A DNA stretch of 64,000 nucleotides from DATKUK01 sp035530655 (GCA_035530655.1 DATKUK010000014.1:1-64000); one strand, 5' to 3'. Counted from the first letter of the stretch, positions 52,953 to 62,365 are shown. Notes: a model not told the origin generated them from the letters alone. Numbers and translations: made by a program.

Positions 52953-54110
52953 TCACACCTCGGTGACGTAGACGGCGGGGAAACCATCCCGATCGCTGGA
53001 GAAAACCACCCGCTTGCTGTCGGGGCTGAAGCACGGGTGAGGGTGAACCTCCTGGGTGTTGACCCCGCCCGTTCGAGGATCGACGTACGGCTGCATGGTC
53101 GAACCGTGTCGGCAAAGGATCGACTCGCGCCGGCTCGCCACGTCGACAAGGTAGACGGCATCCGACAGCCTGGCCTCTCCGTCGCCGACGATCAGGCTGT
53201 TGTCGGCGTTGGAGATGAAGTGGCTGTAAGACGATATCGGCATGAGAATCTCTTCGGCGAGCGTATCCGGATCGAGCAGTCGAATCGTCGCGTCGATGCC
53301 GTATTTTTGGGGGAAGTAGATAAAGGCCGCCCGCGACGAGTCGGCCAGCCAGTACTCATGGCCCCACAGCTCGCCCGTACCCTCGCCGATCGGTCGCGAC
53401 GGATCGCGTTTGCGACCCTCTCTGAGGTTCGACCCATCCGGATCGATAAACCAGATGCGCGAGGCCACCTCCTGCCATGGGCCCTCGTGGCAGAACATGA
53501 CCGTCCGACCGTAGGGACGATAATTGGGGTGGCCCAGCCAGCAGCGGTCCTCATGGATGACGCGCGAGGCCGAAGTTTTCACGTCCAACTCGACCAGCCG
53601 GCAGCGGGGTCGGGCCTGGAACTGCTTGGGAAACGCCTCCCAGCCCTTTTTGGCCACGACGACGTCGTCGGCGTGCATCTCCATCATGACCACGCGAGCG
53701 TGGTCGGTCGTCGCGCCATAGTAGACCGAGCGGCCGGTCCACGGCTCCGACTGGGTGTAGACGGTTCGCTCCTCGAGGTCGCTCAAGCTGCGAACCCGCA
53801 ACTGGCGGCCGGCCACGTACATAAGGTGCTGGCCATCGTGCGCGAGTTCGCCAAACCCGGAAGAGAGGTCCTCACACTCGCTGAGGCACAGGGCATGACC
53901 GGACTCGACGTCGACCAGATAGTGTCGATACACCCCGTCCTGCCGGTTCGACGAGACGAGCACCCGCTGCGAATCGGGCATCCACATGCGAAGGTAGAAG
54001 TATTGATGATGCGTGCGGTAGTCGCCCGCGCCGAGCCGCCGAACCCGTCGCCCGGTCATCTCGTCGTCATACGCATGCACGGGAAACGTACATTCCTGCC
54101 CAACCTGCAT
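52953..54110 (-). CDS. Oligogalacturonate lyase-like protein, PL22 type
   Basis: 385 aa, the length of PL22 enzymes, which fold as a seven-bladed propeller and split short galacturonides in the cytoplasm. Family blocks seen: HHQYFYLRMWMPDSQRVL (about 34-51), CWLGHPNYRPYGRTVMFCHEGPW (190-212), GHEYW with His251, and QEVHPHPCFSPD with Gln353, His356 and His358. These residues match the metal-binding Gln/His set known from oligogalacturonate lyases. A longer upstream extension is ruled out by composition. Convergent with the beta-rich protein gene. The substrate may be another uronide. Confidence 0.8.
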   Translation of the reverse strand: MQVGQECTFPVHAYDDEMTGRRVRRLGAGDYRTHHQYFYLRMWMPDSQRVLVSSNRQDGVYRHYLVDVESGHALCLSECEDLSSGFGELAHDGQHLMYVAGRQLRVRSLSDLEERTVYTQSEPWTGRSVYYGATTDHARVVMMEMHADDVVVAKKGWEAFPKQFQARPRCRLVELDVKTSASRVIHEDRCWLGHPNYRPYGRTVMFCHEGPWQEVASRIWFIDPDGSNLREGRKRDPSRPIGEGTGELWGHEYWLADSSRAAFIYFPQKYGIDATIRLLDPDTLAEEILMPISSYSHFISNADNSLIVGDGEARLSDAVYLVDVASRRESILCRHGSTMQPYVDPRTGGVNTQEVHPHPCFSPDSKRVVFSSDRDGFPAVYVTEV

Positions 54111-54295
54111 GGCTGTTCCACCCTTTCCGCGCGCCCGCACAACCGGCGCGGCCCGTGGAGACCTGCCATACTGAGTTGTGGCTGAGAATGCAACGGCTCG
54201 TAGTCCGACCGTCAGCGCGGTCAAAGTGGTGTTACGGCATGCCTGGGTGATACCAGGTGCGACCGACCACTGCAGATCTGCGGCTTTGCGCTGCC

Positions 54296-55045
54296 CTACG
54301 ATTCACCGTCAGTGGCCGAGGGTGTCGCCGACTCGGTGACAAACGACCAGACAACACCTCGGGTGGTACCGGCCGAGTTCTTCGAGTCGACCCGCCAGAA
54401 GTACTCCGTGCCGGGGCTCAACTCGCCCGGATCGACGCTCGTACCGGCCTGATTGGACGCAATGCGATCCTCCTGACGCAGGTCCGAATCGGTGCCGAGG
54501 TAGACGTCGAAGCTGGTCGCCCCTCCTCCGTTGGACCATCGCAGCAGCGTGACGACCGACACGTCGGTGGCCAGGTTGACCGGACTCGGATCGGTCGCCT
54601 GGCGCGGCAGCACATCGCCCCCGAGATTCGCCAGAAAGTCACGTAACAGTGGGTCGAGAATATCGTTGTAGAAGATGTCAATGGCCGTCAGCAGAAGTGA
54701 GTGGCCGATGCCGCCGCCGGCCTCTTCCTGCCCGGTCAGCAGACCCATCAGGCCCTCCGTCGATGTCGCACCCAGCAGCAGATCCAACAGATCAGGCTCG
54801 ACCGGGTCAGCGGCATCCGCCAGCGACCCGGGATTGCTGTGCAGGACGATCCCTCGCTGCACCCAGAGGCCCGGGCGACGGGCCCCGATGGCGCCGCCCT
54901 GGATGTTGTTGGTCGCGTTGTTCAACAGGAAAGCGTTCCCAGCCCCGGCGGCGCTCCCGCCGCTGGTCTGGGCCACTGCCCCAGGAACCGTCGCCAAGCT
55001 CAGCGCGAGCACGGTCGCCGTCAGCATCCACCCGTTCTGCCGCAT
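54296..55045 (-). CDS. Secreted protein with C-terminal Fn3-like domain
   Basis: 249 aa. Signal peptide about 1-25, cut near AVA. The middle is Gly/Asn/Leu-rich (GNAFLLNNATNNIQGG, DLLDLLLGATSTEG). The C-terminus about 150-235 forms an Fn3-like beta-sandwich (PVNLATDVSVVTLLRWSNGGGATSFDVYLG, PGTEYFWRVDSKN). AAAGGG lies 7 nt before the ATG. Function unknown; such proteins usually bind surface polymers. Confidence 0.65.
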   Translation of the reverse strand: MRQNGWMLTATVLALSLATVPGAVAQTSGGSAAGAGNAFLLNNATNNIQGGAIGARRPGLWVQRGIVLHSNPGSLADAADPVEPDLLDLLLGATSTEGLMGLLTGQEEAGGGIGHSLLLTAIDIFYNDILDPLLRDFLANLGGDVLPRQATDPSPVNLATDVSVVTLLRWSNGGGATSFDVYLGTDSDLRQEDRIASNQAGTSVDPGELSPGTEYFWRVDSKNSAGTTRGVVWSFVTESATPSATDGES

Positions 55046-55177
55046 GATACGCCCTTTCGCGTTCGCCGAGGCCCGCTCGGTGTGCATCATTATACCCTAT
55101 ATCGGCCTGCCGGGTGCGTTCACTCGCCAATCAAGTCAGGCCTTCGGCCCCTCAAGCGGCGGTGCGGCCAGCCCTTC

Positions 55178-57799
55178 TTACTCGGCCGGCGTGTCCGCGC
55201 CCCCCTCCGGCTGCTGATCAGGTTGCGATGGATCACTCTGTTGCGAGTCGTCCTCCGCCAGTTCGGACTCACCGTCCGCGTTGTCGTGCGGTTCGAGCTG
55301 ATCCTCTGCGATGCGAGCCACCGCCACCAGCTTATCGCCCTCCTCCAGGCGGATGAGCCGTACTCCCTGCGTCGCTCGACCGATAACTCGCATATTCGCA
55401 ATCGCCGTCCGCAGCATCATGCCCTTGGTGGTGATCATCATCAACTCGTCCTGGTCGGTGACGCTCTTGACGGCAACAACTTTCCCGTTCCGCTCCGTGG
55501 TGCGGATATTGATGACGCCCTTGCCCCCACGACTTTGCAGCCGGTGTTCATCCACTGCCGTTCGCTTGCCGTACCCGTTCTCGCACACCGTCAACAGCGT
55601 TCGTGAAGCATTGACGACCGCCATATCGACGACTTCATCGTCACGCGCCAGGGCGATGCCTTTCACACCGCGGGCGGCCCGCCCCATCGCCCGGACGTCG
55701 TCCTCGCGAAACCGGATCGACAAACCGCCGCGCGTACCCAGGAGGATCTCGTCCCGCCCGCCGGTGACTGCACAGCCGATCAAGGAGTCGGCCGCATCGA
55801 GGTCGACGGCGATGATGCCGCTGGGCCGCGGATGACTAAACGCGCCCAGCGGGGTCTTCTTGATCACGCCGCGAGCGGTAGCCATCACGACAAAGCGCTC
55901 CTCAAACTCGCCTACCGCCAGAACGCTGGTGGGCTTCTCCCCCGGCTGCGTGTTGAGCAGATTCGCCAGCGAACGGCCTCGGCTCGTCCGCGCCATGGAT
56001 GGAATGTCGTAGACTCTCAGCCAATAGACCCGCCCGCGGTTGGTGAAGAACAGCAGATAGTCGTGGGTGCTGACCACGAAGAGGCTCTGAAGGAAGTCGC
56101 CCTGCCGGTTGTCGCCGCCGATAACGCCGCGCCCGCCGCGCCCCTGACGCCGATAGGCTTCGACGGGGGTCCGCTTCACGTAGCCCTCGTGCGAGATCGT
56201 GACAACGGCCGTCTCCTCGGCGATCAACTGATCCAGCCGGAATTCCTTGACCGCGCCCATGATCTGCGTGCGCCGCTCGTCGCCGTACGCCCCTTTCATC
56301 TCGTACATGTCCTCGCGGATAATGTCCAGCACCAGCAATTCGTCGCGAAGAATCGCTTCGTATCCTTCGATCTCCTCGCACAGTTTGACGTACTCATCGA
56401 CGAGCTTGTCGATCTCCAGTCCGGTCAGCCGTTGCAGTTGCATGGTCAGGATCGCGTCCGCCTGCACCGCAGTCAGGAACTGATCCTCGGCGGCGCAACG
56501 AGCGGCAAAGGCTTCGGGAAGGGCCTTTCTCAGAGCGGTCTGCTCGACGAGCCGCAGAGGCTTTTCCATCAACGCGACCTTGGCCGCCGCCGGATCGGGC
56601 GACTTCCTGATCAGCTCGATGATCTCGTCGATCCGCCCGACCGCCAGGATCAACCCCTCGAGAATGTGCGCCCGATGGCGAGCGCGACGCAGAAGGAACC
56701 GCGTTCGCCGGCGAATCACGTCCTTGCGATGGTCGACGAAGGCCTCGAGCAACTGCTTGAGGTTCAACGTACGCGGCTGCCGGCCCATCAGTGCGATGTT
56801 GATGATACTGACGGTACTTTGAAGCGGTGTGTATTTGTAGAGCTGGTTGATGACGACCTGCGGATTGGCGTCCTTCCGCAACTCAACGACGAAACGAATA
56901 GGATGTTTCCTGTCCGACTCATCGCGAATGTCAGCCACATCCGCCAAGCGTCCGTCCTTGACGGCTTGGGCCGCCCGCTCGGTAACCGTGCTCTTAAGAA
57001 TCTGATAAGGAATTTCGTCGACGACGATCTGCACCCGTCCGCCGCGCTTCTCCTCTGTGTGCAGCCTGGCCCGAAGCGTCAACTGCCCACGTCCCGTATG
57101 GTAGGCCTGACGAATCCCTTCACGCCCGCAGATCAGTCCGCCCGTCGGGAAGTCCGGACCGGGCAGCACTTTCATCAGCTCGTCTACCGTAATGTTCGGG
57201 TTGTCCAGCAGGGCGACCACCGCATCGCAGACCTCCGAGAGGTTATGCGGCGGCATGTTGGTGGCCATCGACACGGCGATCCCGGTGCTTCCGTTGACCA
57301 GCAGGTTGGGAAGCTTGCCGGGCAGCACCACCGGCTCGGTCCGCGTTTCATCGTAGTTGGGTTCGAAGTCGACCGTCCCGAGGTTGAGATCGGCCAGCAG
57401 CTCCATGGCCGGCGAGGCCATTCGCGCTTCGGTGTAGCGCATCGCTGCGGGCGGGTCGCCGTCGATCGTCCCGAAATTGCCCTGCCCGTCGATCAGCGGG
57501 TAGCGCATCACCCAAGGCTGCGCCAGCCGCACCAGCGTGGGGTAAATCACCTGCTCGCCGTGCGGGTGATAGTTGCCTGATGTGTCGCCTGCGATCTTCG
57601 CGCACTTGCGCTGTTTACTGCGAGGGCCCAAGCGAAGATCGTTCATCGCCACCAGAATCCGCCGTTGCGAAGGCTTCAGACCGTCGCGCGCGTCCGGCAA
57701 AGCCCGGTCCATCAGGGTGCTGATCGCATAGATCAGGTAGGAGTCCTGCATCTCCGTTGTGATGCGGACATCGCGAATCTGTCCCGGTTCGGTCGTCAT
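55178..57799 (-). CDS. gyrA: DNA gyrase subunit A
   Basis: 873 aa. Breaks and rejoins DNA in the GyrA2GyrB2 enzyme that introduces negative supercoils. Catalytic Tyr122 lies in AAMRYTEARM, with the tower and coiled-coil domains after it. The C-terminal pinwheel carries the GyrA box variant QGRGGRG plus blades such as LQSRGGKGVINI. It ends in an acidic Ser/Gln/Pro tail. The start is the ATG with ACAGGAG 5 nt upstream. The segment equal to the quinolone-resistance region reads GEQVIYP at 81-87, differing from the usual GDSAVYD at positions 82-85 and 87. Confidence 0.96.
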   Translation of the reverse strand: MTTEPGQIRDVRITTEMQDSYLIYAISTLMDRALPDARDGLKPSQRRILVAMNDLRLGPRSKQRKCAKIAGDTSGNYHPHGEQVIYPTLVRLAQPWVMRYPLIDGQGNFGTIDGDPPAAMRYTEARMASPAMELLADLNLGTVDFEPNYDETRTEPVVLPGKLPNLLVNGSTGIAVSMATNMPPHNLSEVCDAVVALLDNPNITVDELMKVLPGPDFPTGGLICGREGIRQAYHTGRGQLTLRARLHTEEKRGGRVQIVVDEIPYQILKSTVTERAAQAVKDGRLADVADIRDESDRKHPIRFVVELRKDANPQVVINQLYKYTPLQSTVSIINIALMGRQPRTLNLKQLLEAFVDHRKDVIRRRTRFLLRRARHRAHILEGLILAVGRIDEIIELIRKSPDPAAAKVALMEKPLRLVEQTALRKALPEAFAARCAAEDQFLTAVQADAILTMQLQRLTGLEIDKLVDEYVKLCEEIEGYEAILRDELLVLDIIREDMYEMKGAYGDERRTQIMGAVKEFRLDQLIAEETAVVTISHEGYVKRTPVEAYRRQGRGGRGVIGGDNRQGDFLQSLFVVSTHDYLLFFTNRGRVYWLRVYDIPSMARTSRGRSLANLLNTQPGEKPTSVLAVGEFEERFVVMATARGVIKKTPLGAFSHPRPSGIIAVDLDAADSLIGCAVTGGRDEILLGTRGGLSIRFREDDVRAMGRAARGVKGIALARDDEVVDMAVVNASRTLLTVCENGYGKRTAVDEHRLQSRGGKGVINIRTTERNGKVVAVKSVTDQDELMMITTKGMMLRTAIANMRVIGRATQGVRLIRLEEGDKLVAVARIAEDQLEPHDNADGESELAEDDSQQSDPSQPDQQPEGGADTPAE

Positions 57800-57991
57800 T
57801 CCAACTCCTGTCCTACCACCTACGGAACCGATACCACAAACCCGCATTATACCGCGCATTCAGCAACCGGCGAGTCACTTGGCGGCTTCGCTTCAACCAC
57901 CCTCACCGGCACGCCTGCCCAGCACGAGCGATGAGCGAGCGAAGCCCATAGAAGCCGTCCCGCCGAACCTGCGGGGGGGCGCCACAACCCG

Positions 57992-58945
57992 TCACAAGCC
58001 GGCCAACAGCCGCACGTGGGCGCTGACGCACCGCCGCAGCACCCCCAGGTCGTAGCCACCCTCTAACACGCTAACCAGACGACCGTCGCAGCACCTCTCG
58101 GCCAGCCGCATCAGCGATGTCAACATCCAATCGAAGCTTTCATCTTCCAGTTCGATACGGGCCAACGGGTCGACTCGATGGGCGTCGAAGCCGGCCGAAA
58201 CCAGCACGAACTCGGGCTCGAAGCGCTCCGCCGCCGGCAGCAGGCGTTGCTCGAAAACCTGCCGATACTGCGGATCGCCCGAGCCGGGAAGCATGGGGAT
58301 ATTCACCGTGGCGCCCACCCCGGCACCCGTGCCGTCCTCGTTGCCCCATCCCGTACCGGGATAGTTCCACGCCGGATGCTCGTGCAGCGAACAGTACAGC
58401 ACGTCCGGATCGTCCTCAAAGACGTGCTGCGTGCCGTTACCATGGTGTACGTCCCAATCCACGATCAGCACGCGCTTCAGGCCCCAACGCTGCTGCAAGT
58501 ACCGCGCAGCGATCGCCACATTGTTCAGCAGGCAGAATCCCAGCGACCGTTCCCGTTCGGCATGATGCCCGGGCGGACGGACGGCGCAGAAGGCTCGTGC
58601 AACTTGCCCCTGCATCACCGCGTCGCTGGCCACCAGGACGCCGCCGACTGCCAAAAGCGCCACGTCGAAACTGGCCGGGCAGACCATACAGTCAGGCACG
58701 TCCATGTACGCCCGGCCGTCGCGACAGGCCCGGGCCAGCCGTTCCAGATGCGACGCCGAGTGGACCAGGCACACCTCCCCGGGCGTGGCCGGCCGTGGCT
58801 GAATGCGTTGGATCCGCGCAAGCACGCCGGCCCGATCAAGAGCCGACATGATCGCCTCGAGCCGGTCCGGACTCTCACAGTGGTCGGGCCCCGTGTCGTG
58901 TGCGAGGTAGCGACCGTCGTACACCAGTCCGGCTTGAGCTGTCAT
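57992..58945 (-). CDS. Histone deacetylase/acetoin utilisation family protein
   Basis: 317 aa. Zn-dependent deacetylase fold of the HDAC/AcuC/acetylpolyamine amidohydrolase family. Seen: RPPGHHA, DWDVHHGNGTQ (Zn ligands Asp and His), SAGFDAH (Zn ligand Asp) and LEGGYDLGVL with the Gly-Gly-Tyr near the end. The substrate is unknown (acetyl-lysine proteins or acetylated polyamines). The ATG has no ribosome site but lies 6 bp from a perfect TATAAT, so the message may be leaderless. Confidence 0.9.
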   Translation of the reverse strand: MTAQAGLVYDGRYLAHDTGPDHCESPDRLEAIMSALDRAGVLARIQRIQPRPATPGEVCLVHSASHLERLARACRDGRAYMDVPDCMVCPASFDVALLAVGGVLVASDAVMQGQVARAFCAVRPPGHHAERERSLGFCLLNNVAIAARYLQQRWGLKRVLIVDWDVHHGNGTQHVFEDDPDVLYCSLHEHPAWNYPGTGWGNEDGTGAGVGATVNIPMLPGSGDPQYRQVFEQRLLPAAERFEPEFVLVSAGFDAHRVDPLARIELEDESFDWMLTSLMRLAERCCDGRLVSVLEGGYDLGVLRRCVSAHVRLLAGL

Positions 58946-58951
58946 GGCGTG

Positions 58952-58957
58952 ATTATA
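58952..58957 (-). promoter_or_regulatory. -10 box just before the deacetylase-family gene
   Basis: TATAAT on the minus strand, with six bases between it and the ATG at 58945. A start point at normal distance would coincide with the A of the ATG. No clear -35 hexamer is seen. Confidence 0.45.
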
Positions 58958-59016
58958 CGTCATTTCGAGCGCCATCCACTGCCTTCCGCCTTGAGTACAG
59001 AACGGCCGACCGGCGC

Positions 59017-59060
59017 AAAAAAAAAGCCCCCGCCGAGCTGTGTCCGCACCGGCGGGAGCC
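59017..59060 (-). terminator. Rho-independent terminator of the cold shock gene
   Basis: On the minus strand GGCTCCCGCCGG and the later CGGCGGGGGC form a strong GC stem followed by nine T residues (59025-59017). It lies 23 bp after the cold shock gene stop codon and is the clearest terminator in the window. Confidence 0.85.
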
Positions 59061-59082
59061 GTCGCCTCCGTGTGGTCCGACG

Positions 59083-59286
59083 TTAGACGGCTTTCACCGA
59101 AGTCGCCTTCAGGCCCTTGGCACCGCTTTCGACCTCGAACTCCACCGGTTGTCCCTCCTGGAGCGAGCGGTACCCATCCATCTCGATAACGCTATGGTGG
59201 ACGAAGACATCTTCACCCCCGTCGTCGGACTGGATGAAACCGAAGCCCTTCTGGTCGTTAAACCACTTGATCTTACCTGTAGCCAT
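59083..59286 (-). CDS. csp: Cold shock protein, CspA family
   Basis: 67 aa, single OB-fold nucleic-acid chaperone. RNP1 is KGFGFI (13-18) and RNP2 is VFVHH (27-31), with the conserved WF near 8-9 and the EGQPVEFEVE strand. It binds single-stranded RNA and DNA and melts mRNA structure. AGGAG lies 8 nt before the ATG. A consensus promoter at 59400-59429 gives a leader of about 107 nt, typical of cold shock mRNAs. Confidence 0.95.
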   Translation of the reverse strand: MATGKIKWFNDQKGFGFIQSDDGGEDVFVHHSVIEMDGYRSLQEGQPVEFEVESGAKGLKATSVKAV

Positions 59287-59366
59287 TACTACATCTCCTG
59301 CAAGGCATAGAAAAGCGACTGCTCCCCACGGCCGACGTGCAACTCAAATGCCTATGCCCGGGCTAT

Positions 59367-59390
59367 TTGAAGACATGGCCGAGGCTTCAA
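59367..59390 (-). other. Hairpin in the cold shock mRNA leader
   Basis: TTGAAG and CTTCAA (59367-59372, 59385-59390) form a 6-bp stem near the predicted 5' end of the csp transcript. Such structure could stabilise the message or sense temperature. The rest of the 441-bp gap between csp and the gene at 59728 shows no gene. Confidence 0.35.
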
Positions 59391-59399
59391 CCGCCATGT

Positions 59400-59429
59400 A
59401 TTACACCCAATCACCACTGCATCTGTCAA
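59400..59429 (-). promoter_or_regulatory. Promoter of the cold shock gene
   Basis: Minus strand: TTGACA (59429-59424), 18 bp, TGTAAT (59405-59400). The -35 is a full consensus match and the -10 is 5 of 6. The predicted start is near 59393, about 107 bp before the csp ATG. Confidence 0.65.
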
Positions 59430-59727
59430 GGAAAATCCACTACTGATATCCTGCCCACCGTGGCCAGCACTGGATCGCAACCGTTTGTGGCGAAACGGCT
59501 TACCACACCACGAGACCTGTCGGCCGGTCCGCACGGGTCATCCCCGAATAATCGATTCGCCCGTCTCTTGCTCCGCGAAACTGCAACGGCCGCCCTCCTG
59601 CCGCCCCGCCGGCGAGTACTTGATCCCCGTCGTCGAACCGACCACACTGGTGCGTGCACTCGCCTGGTTGCGGGCAGGCACCCGCCGCCATCGGTTCAAT
59701 GAACCTGCCTTCTGTGAGGAGCTGTCT

Positions 59728-61671
59728 ATGTTCGCTTTCCTGTCGTCCGCAAAGCTCGGCCCATCCGAGCCGCCGGCCGCCTCATCGATCTCGCGTCGCC
59801 CTACGCGGCGAGGTGCGGATGGCGCGCGGCTTGGCGTCCTTGCCGCGCTACATCTGCTGCTGGCAACGCAGGCCGGTGCCTGGCAGTTGCAGGCGGTGCC
59901 CGAGTTCTACCGGCCGGACCCGTTCGGCGGACTGGTAGCCGTCGACCAGGTGCCGGGCAAACCCAGCTCGGACCTGCTGGCGGGCCCCGACGGCACGGTC
60001 ACGTTGACCAGCCCGCGAAACGCCTACGTCTGCTGCCACCTGACGGTCTCGGATCCTGCCGGCGGGAGGTTCGAGATCGCCGCCGAAGCCCCACCCGGGG
60101 TGCAGGTGGATCTGTTTCGCGAATGGTTTCACCGTAACAACGAGGATAGCAAGTATTACCCGGATGCATTGATCCCAACCGGCAAAGGCGAAGTGCTTGC
60201 GCTGCCCGACCCCCAGATGAAGATCGAGGGCCAGAAAGCCGCCGCGATTTGGATCGACGTGTGGGTCTCGAGCAAAGCGGCGCCCGGATCGAGCCAGCTT
60301 CGATTGGAGTTGAGCACCGGAGGCGCGCCGGTCGTGCTGCCGATCAAACTGAACATCCTGGAAGCGGTCCTGCCCGACGAAGACGCCATCACCGCCGACC
60401 ACAACTGCTACGGGATCGGATGGGTCAGCGGGTTCTTCCCCGAGCGAGCCAAGACCGTCACATCAGCGGGGCGCGACTTCGCCGGCAGCGACGAGTTCTT
60501 CAAGGCCATCCATGAAGCCCACCGGTTCTACTACGAGCACCGCGGCTCGTTGCACCAACTGGGAACCAGTCATACCGGTTCGGCCAGCAACTACTTCGCC
60601 CCGGAGCTGACCGGAAGCGGTCGCACCAAACGCGTCAAGAGCTGGGAGGTTTTCGACCGGCACTTCGGGCCCTTGCTGGACGGGTCGGCGATGGCGGGCG
60701 CACGCCGAGCACCGCGACCGATCGACAGCGTGTATCTGACGATCACACCGGATTGGCCGGCGTCCTACCTCGGGTGGGGCCAGAAAGGATACGAAACCGA
60801 GTTCGTCCGCGTGGTCTCTCAGATGGAGCAGCACTTCCGTCAGAAGGGCTGGACGCACACCGACTTCGAGATGTTCTTCAACCACAAGAAACGCTACCGC
60901 AGCTTTTGCTGGGACGGTGACGAGACGCGTTTCGAAAAAGACAATATGTTCTTCAAGGAGTTCGGGCGACTACTGCACAAGGCCGTGCCATCGGACAGCC
61001 CGGTGCGATTCGTGTTCCGGCACGACGCGTCCTGGCTGATGTGGAACCAATTCCACGAACTGGCCGGGCTGGTCGACTTCTGGGTGTGCGGCAGCGGTAT
61101 CTTCGCTTTCTATCCCGAGGCGCCCGCCTTGCTGAAAGGGCGCGGCGACAAAGTATGGATCTACGGCGGGGCGGCCAGCGCGTTCGAAACCACCGCGTCG
61201 ATCCTCGAACTGCCCCTCAAGGCCTGGATGTTCGACATCGACGGATACATCCTCTGGCTGGTGACCGACCCCGGCAGCGATCCCTGGTTCGGCTTTGACG
61301 GCGGCAAAACCTGCATGATGTTCCCGGGCGAGCCTTTCGGCGTTGACGGGCCCATACCTAGCCTACGTCTGAAGATTCAGCGCAACTTCCTCCAGGACCT
61401 GGCCCTGCTCAATGCGGTGGCCGCCAAGAAGGGTGAAAACGGCGAGCAGCTCGTCCGAGCCAAGGTGGCGTCGCTGGCGGGCGGCCTGAAGCCCGCGGAC
61501 TGGTGGAACCCCGACGCGTCGGCCAAGAAGCTGCCACCCTATGAATGGAGCAACTCGATGCTGGGCAACGCCGCCAAGAAGCCCATCCACCAACGCCAGA
61601 AGCTGGACGGGCGATGGTGGCTGGCTGTGCGCGAGTATGCCCTCAAAGCCGTGCAGGAGGTGAGCCAATGA
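59728..61671 (+). CDS. Secreted GH123/DUF4091-like protein
   Basis: 647 aa, from the ATG with GAGGAG 6 nt upstream. A long, Arg-rich N-terminus precedes a hydrophobic signal segment (about 36-50, VLAALHLLLATQAGA). The mature protein has an N-terminal beta-sandwich (about 55-210) and a barrel-like part (DHNCYGIGWVSGF, YLTITPDWPASYLGWGQKGYETEFV, VDFWVCGSG, WIYGG, LPLKAWMFDIDGYILW). The latter resembles DUF4091/glycoside hydrolase 123, whose known members act on N-acetylgalactosamine. I infer the family from overall pattern only. Its stop overlaps the next start. Confidence 0.65.
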   Translation: MFAFLSSAKLGPSEPPAASSISRRPTRRGADGARLGVLAALHLLLATQAGAWQLQAVPEFYRPDPFGGLVAVDQVPGKPSSDLLAGPDGTVTLTSPRNAYVCCHLTVSDPAGGRFEIAAEAPPGVQVDLFREWFHRNNEDSKYYPDALIPTGKGEVLALPDPQMKIEGQKAAAIWIDVWVSSKAAPGSSQLRLELSTGGAPVVLPIKLNILEAVLPDEDAITADHNCYGIGWVSGFFPERAKTVTSAGRDFAGSDEFFKAIHEAHRFYYEHRGSLHQLGTSHTGSASNYFAPELTGSGRTKRVKSWEVFDRHFGPLLDGSAMAGARRAPRPIDSVYLTITPDWPASYLGWGQKGYETEFVRVVSQMEQHFRQKGWTHTDFEMFFNHKKRYRSFCWDGDETRFEKDNMFFKEFGRLLHKAVPSDSPVRFVFRHDASWLMWNQFHELAGLVDFWVCGSGIFAFYPEAPALLKGRGDKVWIYGGAASAFETTASILELPLKAWMFDIDGYILWLVTDPGSDPWFGFDGGKTCMMFPGEPFGVDGPIPSLRLKIQRNFLQDLALLNAVAAKKGENGEQLVRAKVASLAGGLKPADWWNPDASAKKLPPYEWSNSMLGNAAKKPIHQRQKLDGRWWLAVREYALKAVQEVSQ

Positions 61672-62288
61672 GACGCTCGGCACTGATCGCAATCGTAATG
61701 GCAGCGAGCGTAGGACTGTTTTTGGTGGCTCGCGGCGAGCGGACCCAGCCGGCCGCCACAACCCAGGCCGAGCCGGTCAAAACCGTCGAGTCGCAGCTCG
61801 ACGAGTTGGGGCGCATCGCCTCTCTCCTCGTCGACGGCGAGATAGCCATGGACATCGTCACCGACCGCGCCGCCAAGCTGATGTTCCGCAAAGACCCTAA
61901 CGATGAATGGGCCGGCTCGGACAACTATGACGTCAACTTCGAGCCGTTCATCCAGACCAAGAGGCTGCTGATCCGGCTCGAACGCCTGGTGGACTTCCCG
62001 GTGAACTGCAACCTCTGGCTGCGATGTAAGGAGCGGCCCGATCTGGTGCATATGGTCATCCGGCAGAACCCCGGCTGGAGCCAGTTCTACGCCTGGGCCA
62101 TGCAGTACACCGAACCCACGTCGGAGATGACTCGCGTACTGGAAAAAGGCGAGCGCGTGTTCGTACGGGCCAAGCCGCCGCGCGACGAGATTGTGGTACT
62201 CGCCCCCGTCCGCGACAGCCTGGGCGACGTGGTGGGCTTCGTGGAGGTCGTCACAAGGCAGAGGGCGCTGGCGGCCGCAGGTCGCTAG
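61668..62288 (+). CDS. Small secreted protein coupled to the GH123-like gene
   Basis: 206 aa. N-terminal signal or membrane anchor (about 4-22). The rest is soluble, with RVFVRAKPPRDEIVVLAPVRDSLGDVVGFVEVV at the end, recalling a small sensor-like (PAS/Cache) beta segment, though no family is certain. GGAGG lies 7 nt before the ATG, which overlaps the previous stop (ATGA), so the two are translationally coupled. Confidence 0.65.
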   Translation: MRRSALIAIVMAASVGLFLVARGERTQPAATTQAEPVKTVESQLDELGRIASLLVDGEIAMDIVTDRAAKLMFRKDPNDEWAGSDNYDVNFEPFIQTKRLLIRLERLVDFPVNCNLWLRCKERPDLVHMVIRQNPGWSQFYAWAMQYTEPTSEMTRVLEKGERVFVRAKPPRDEIVVLAPVRDSLGDVVGFVEVVTRQRALAAAGR

Positions 62289-62365
62289 GCGCGGCGCCCA
62301 GCGGCTTTACGAACCAATAATCCAGCCGCGCAGTCGCCCTTCATCGGGTAGCCAACAACGCAACC

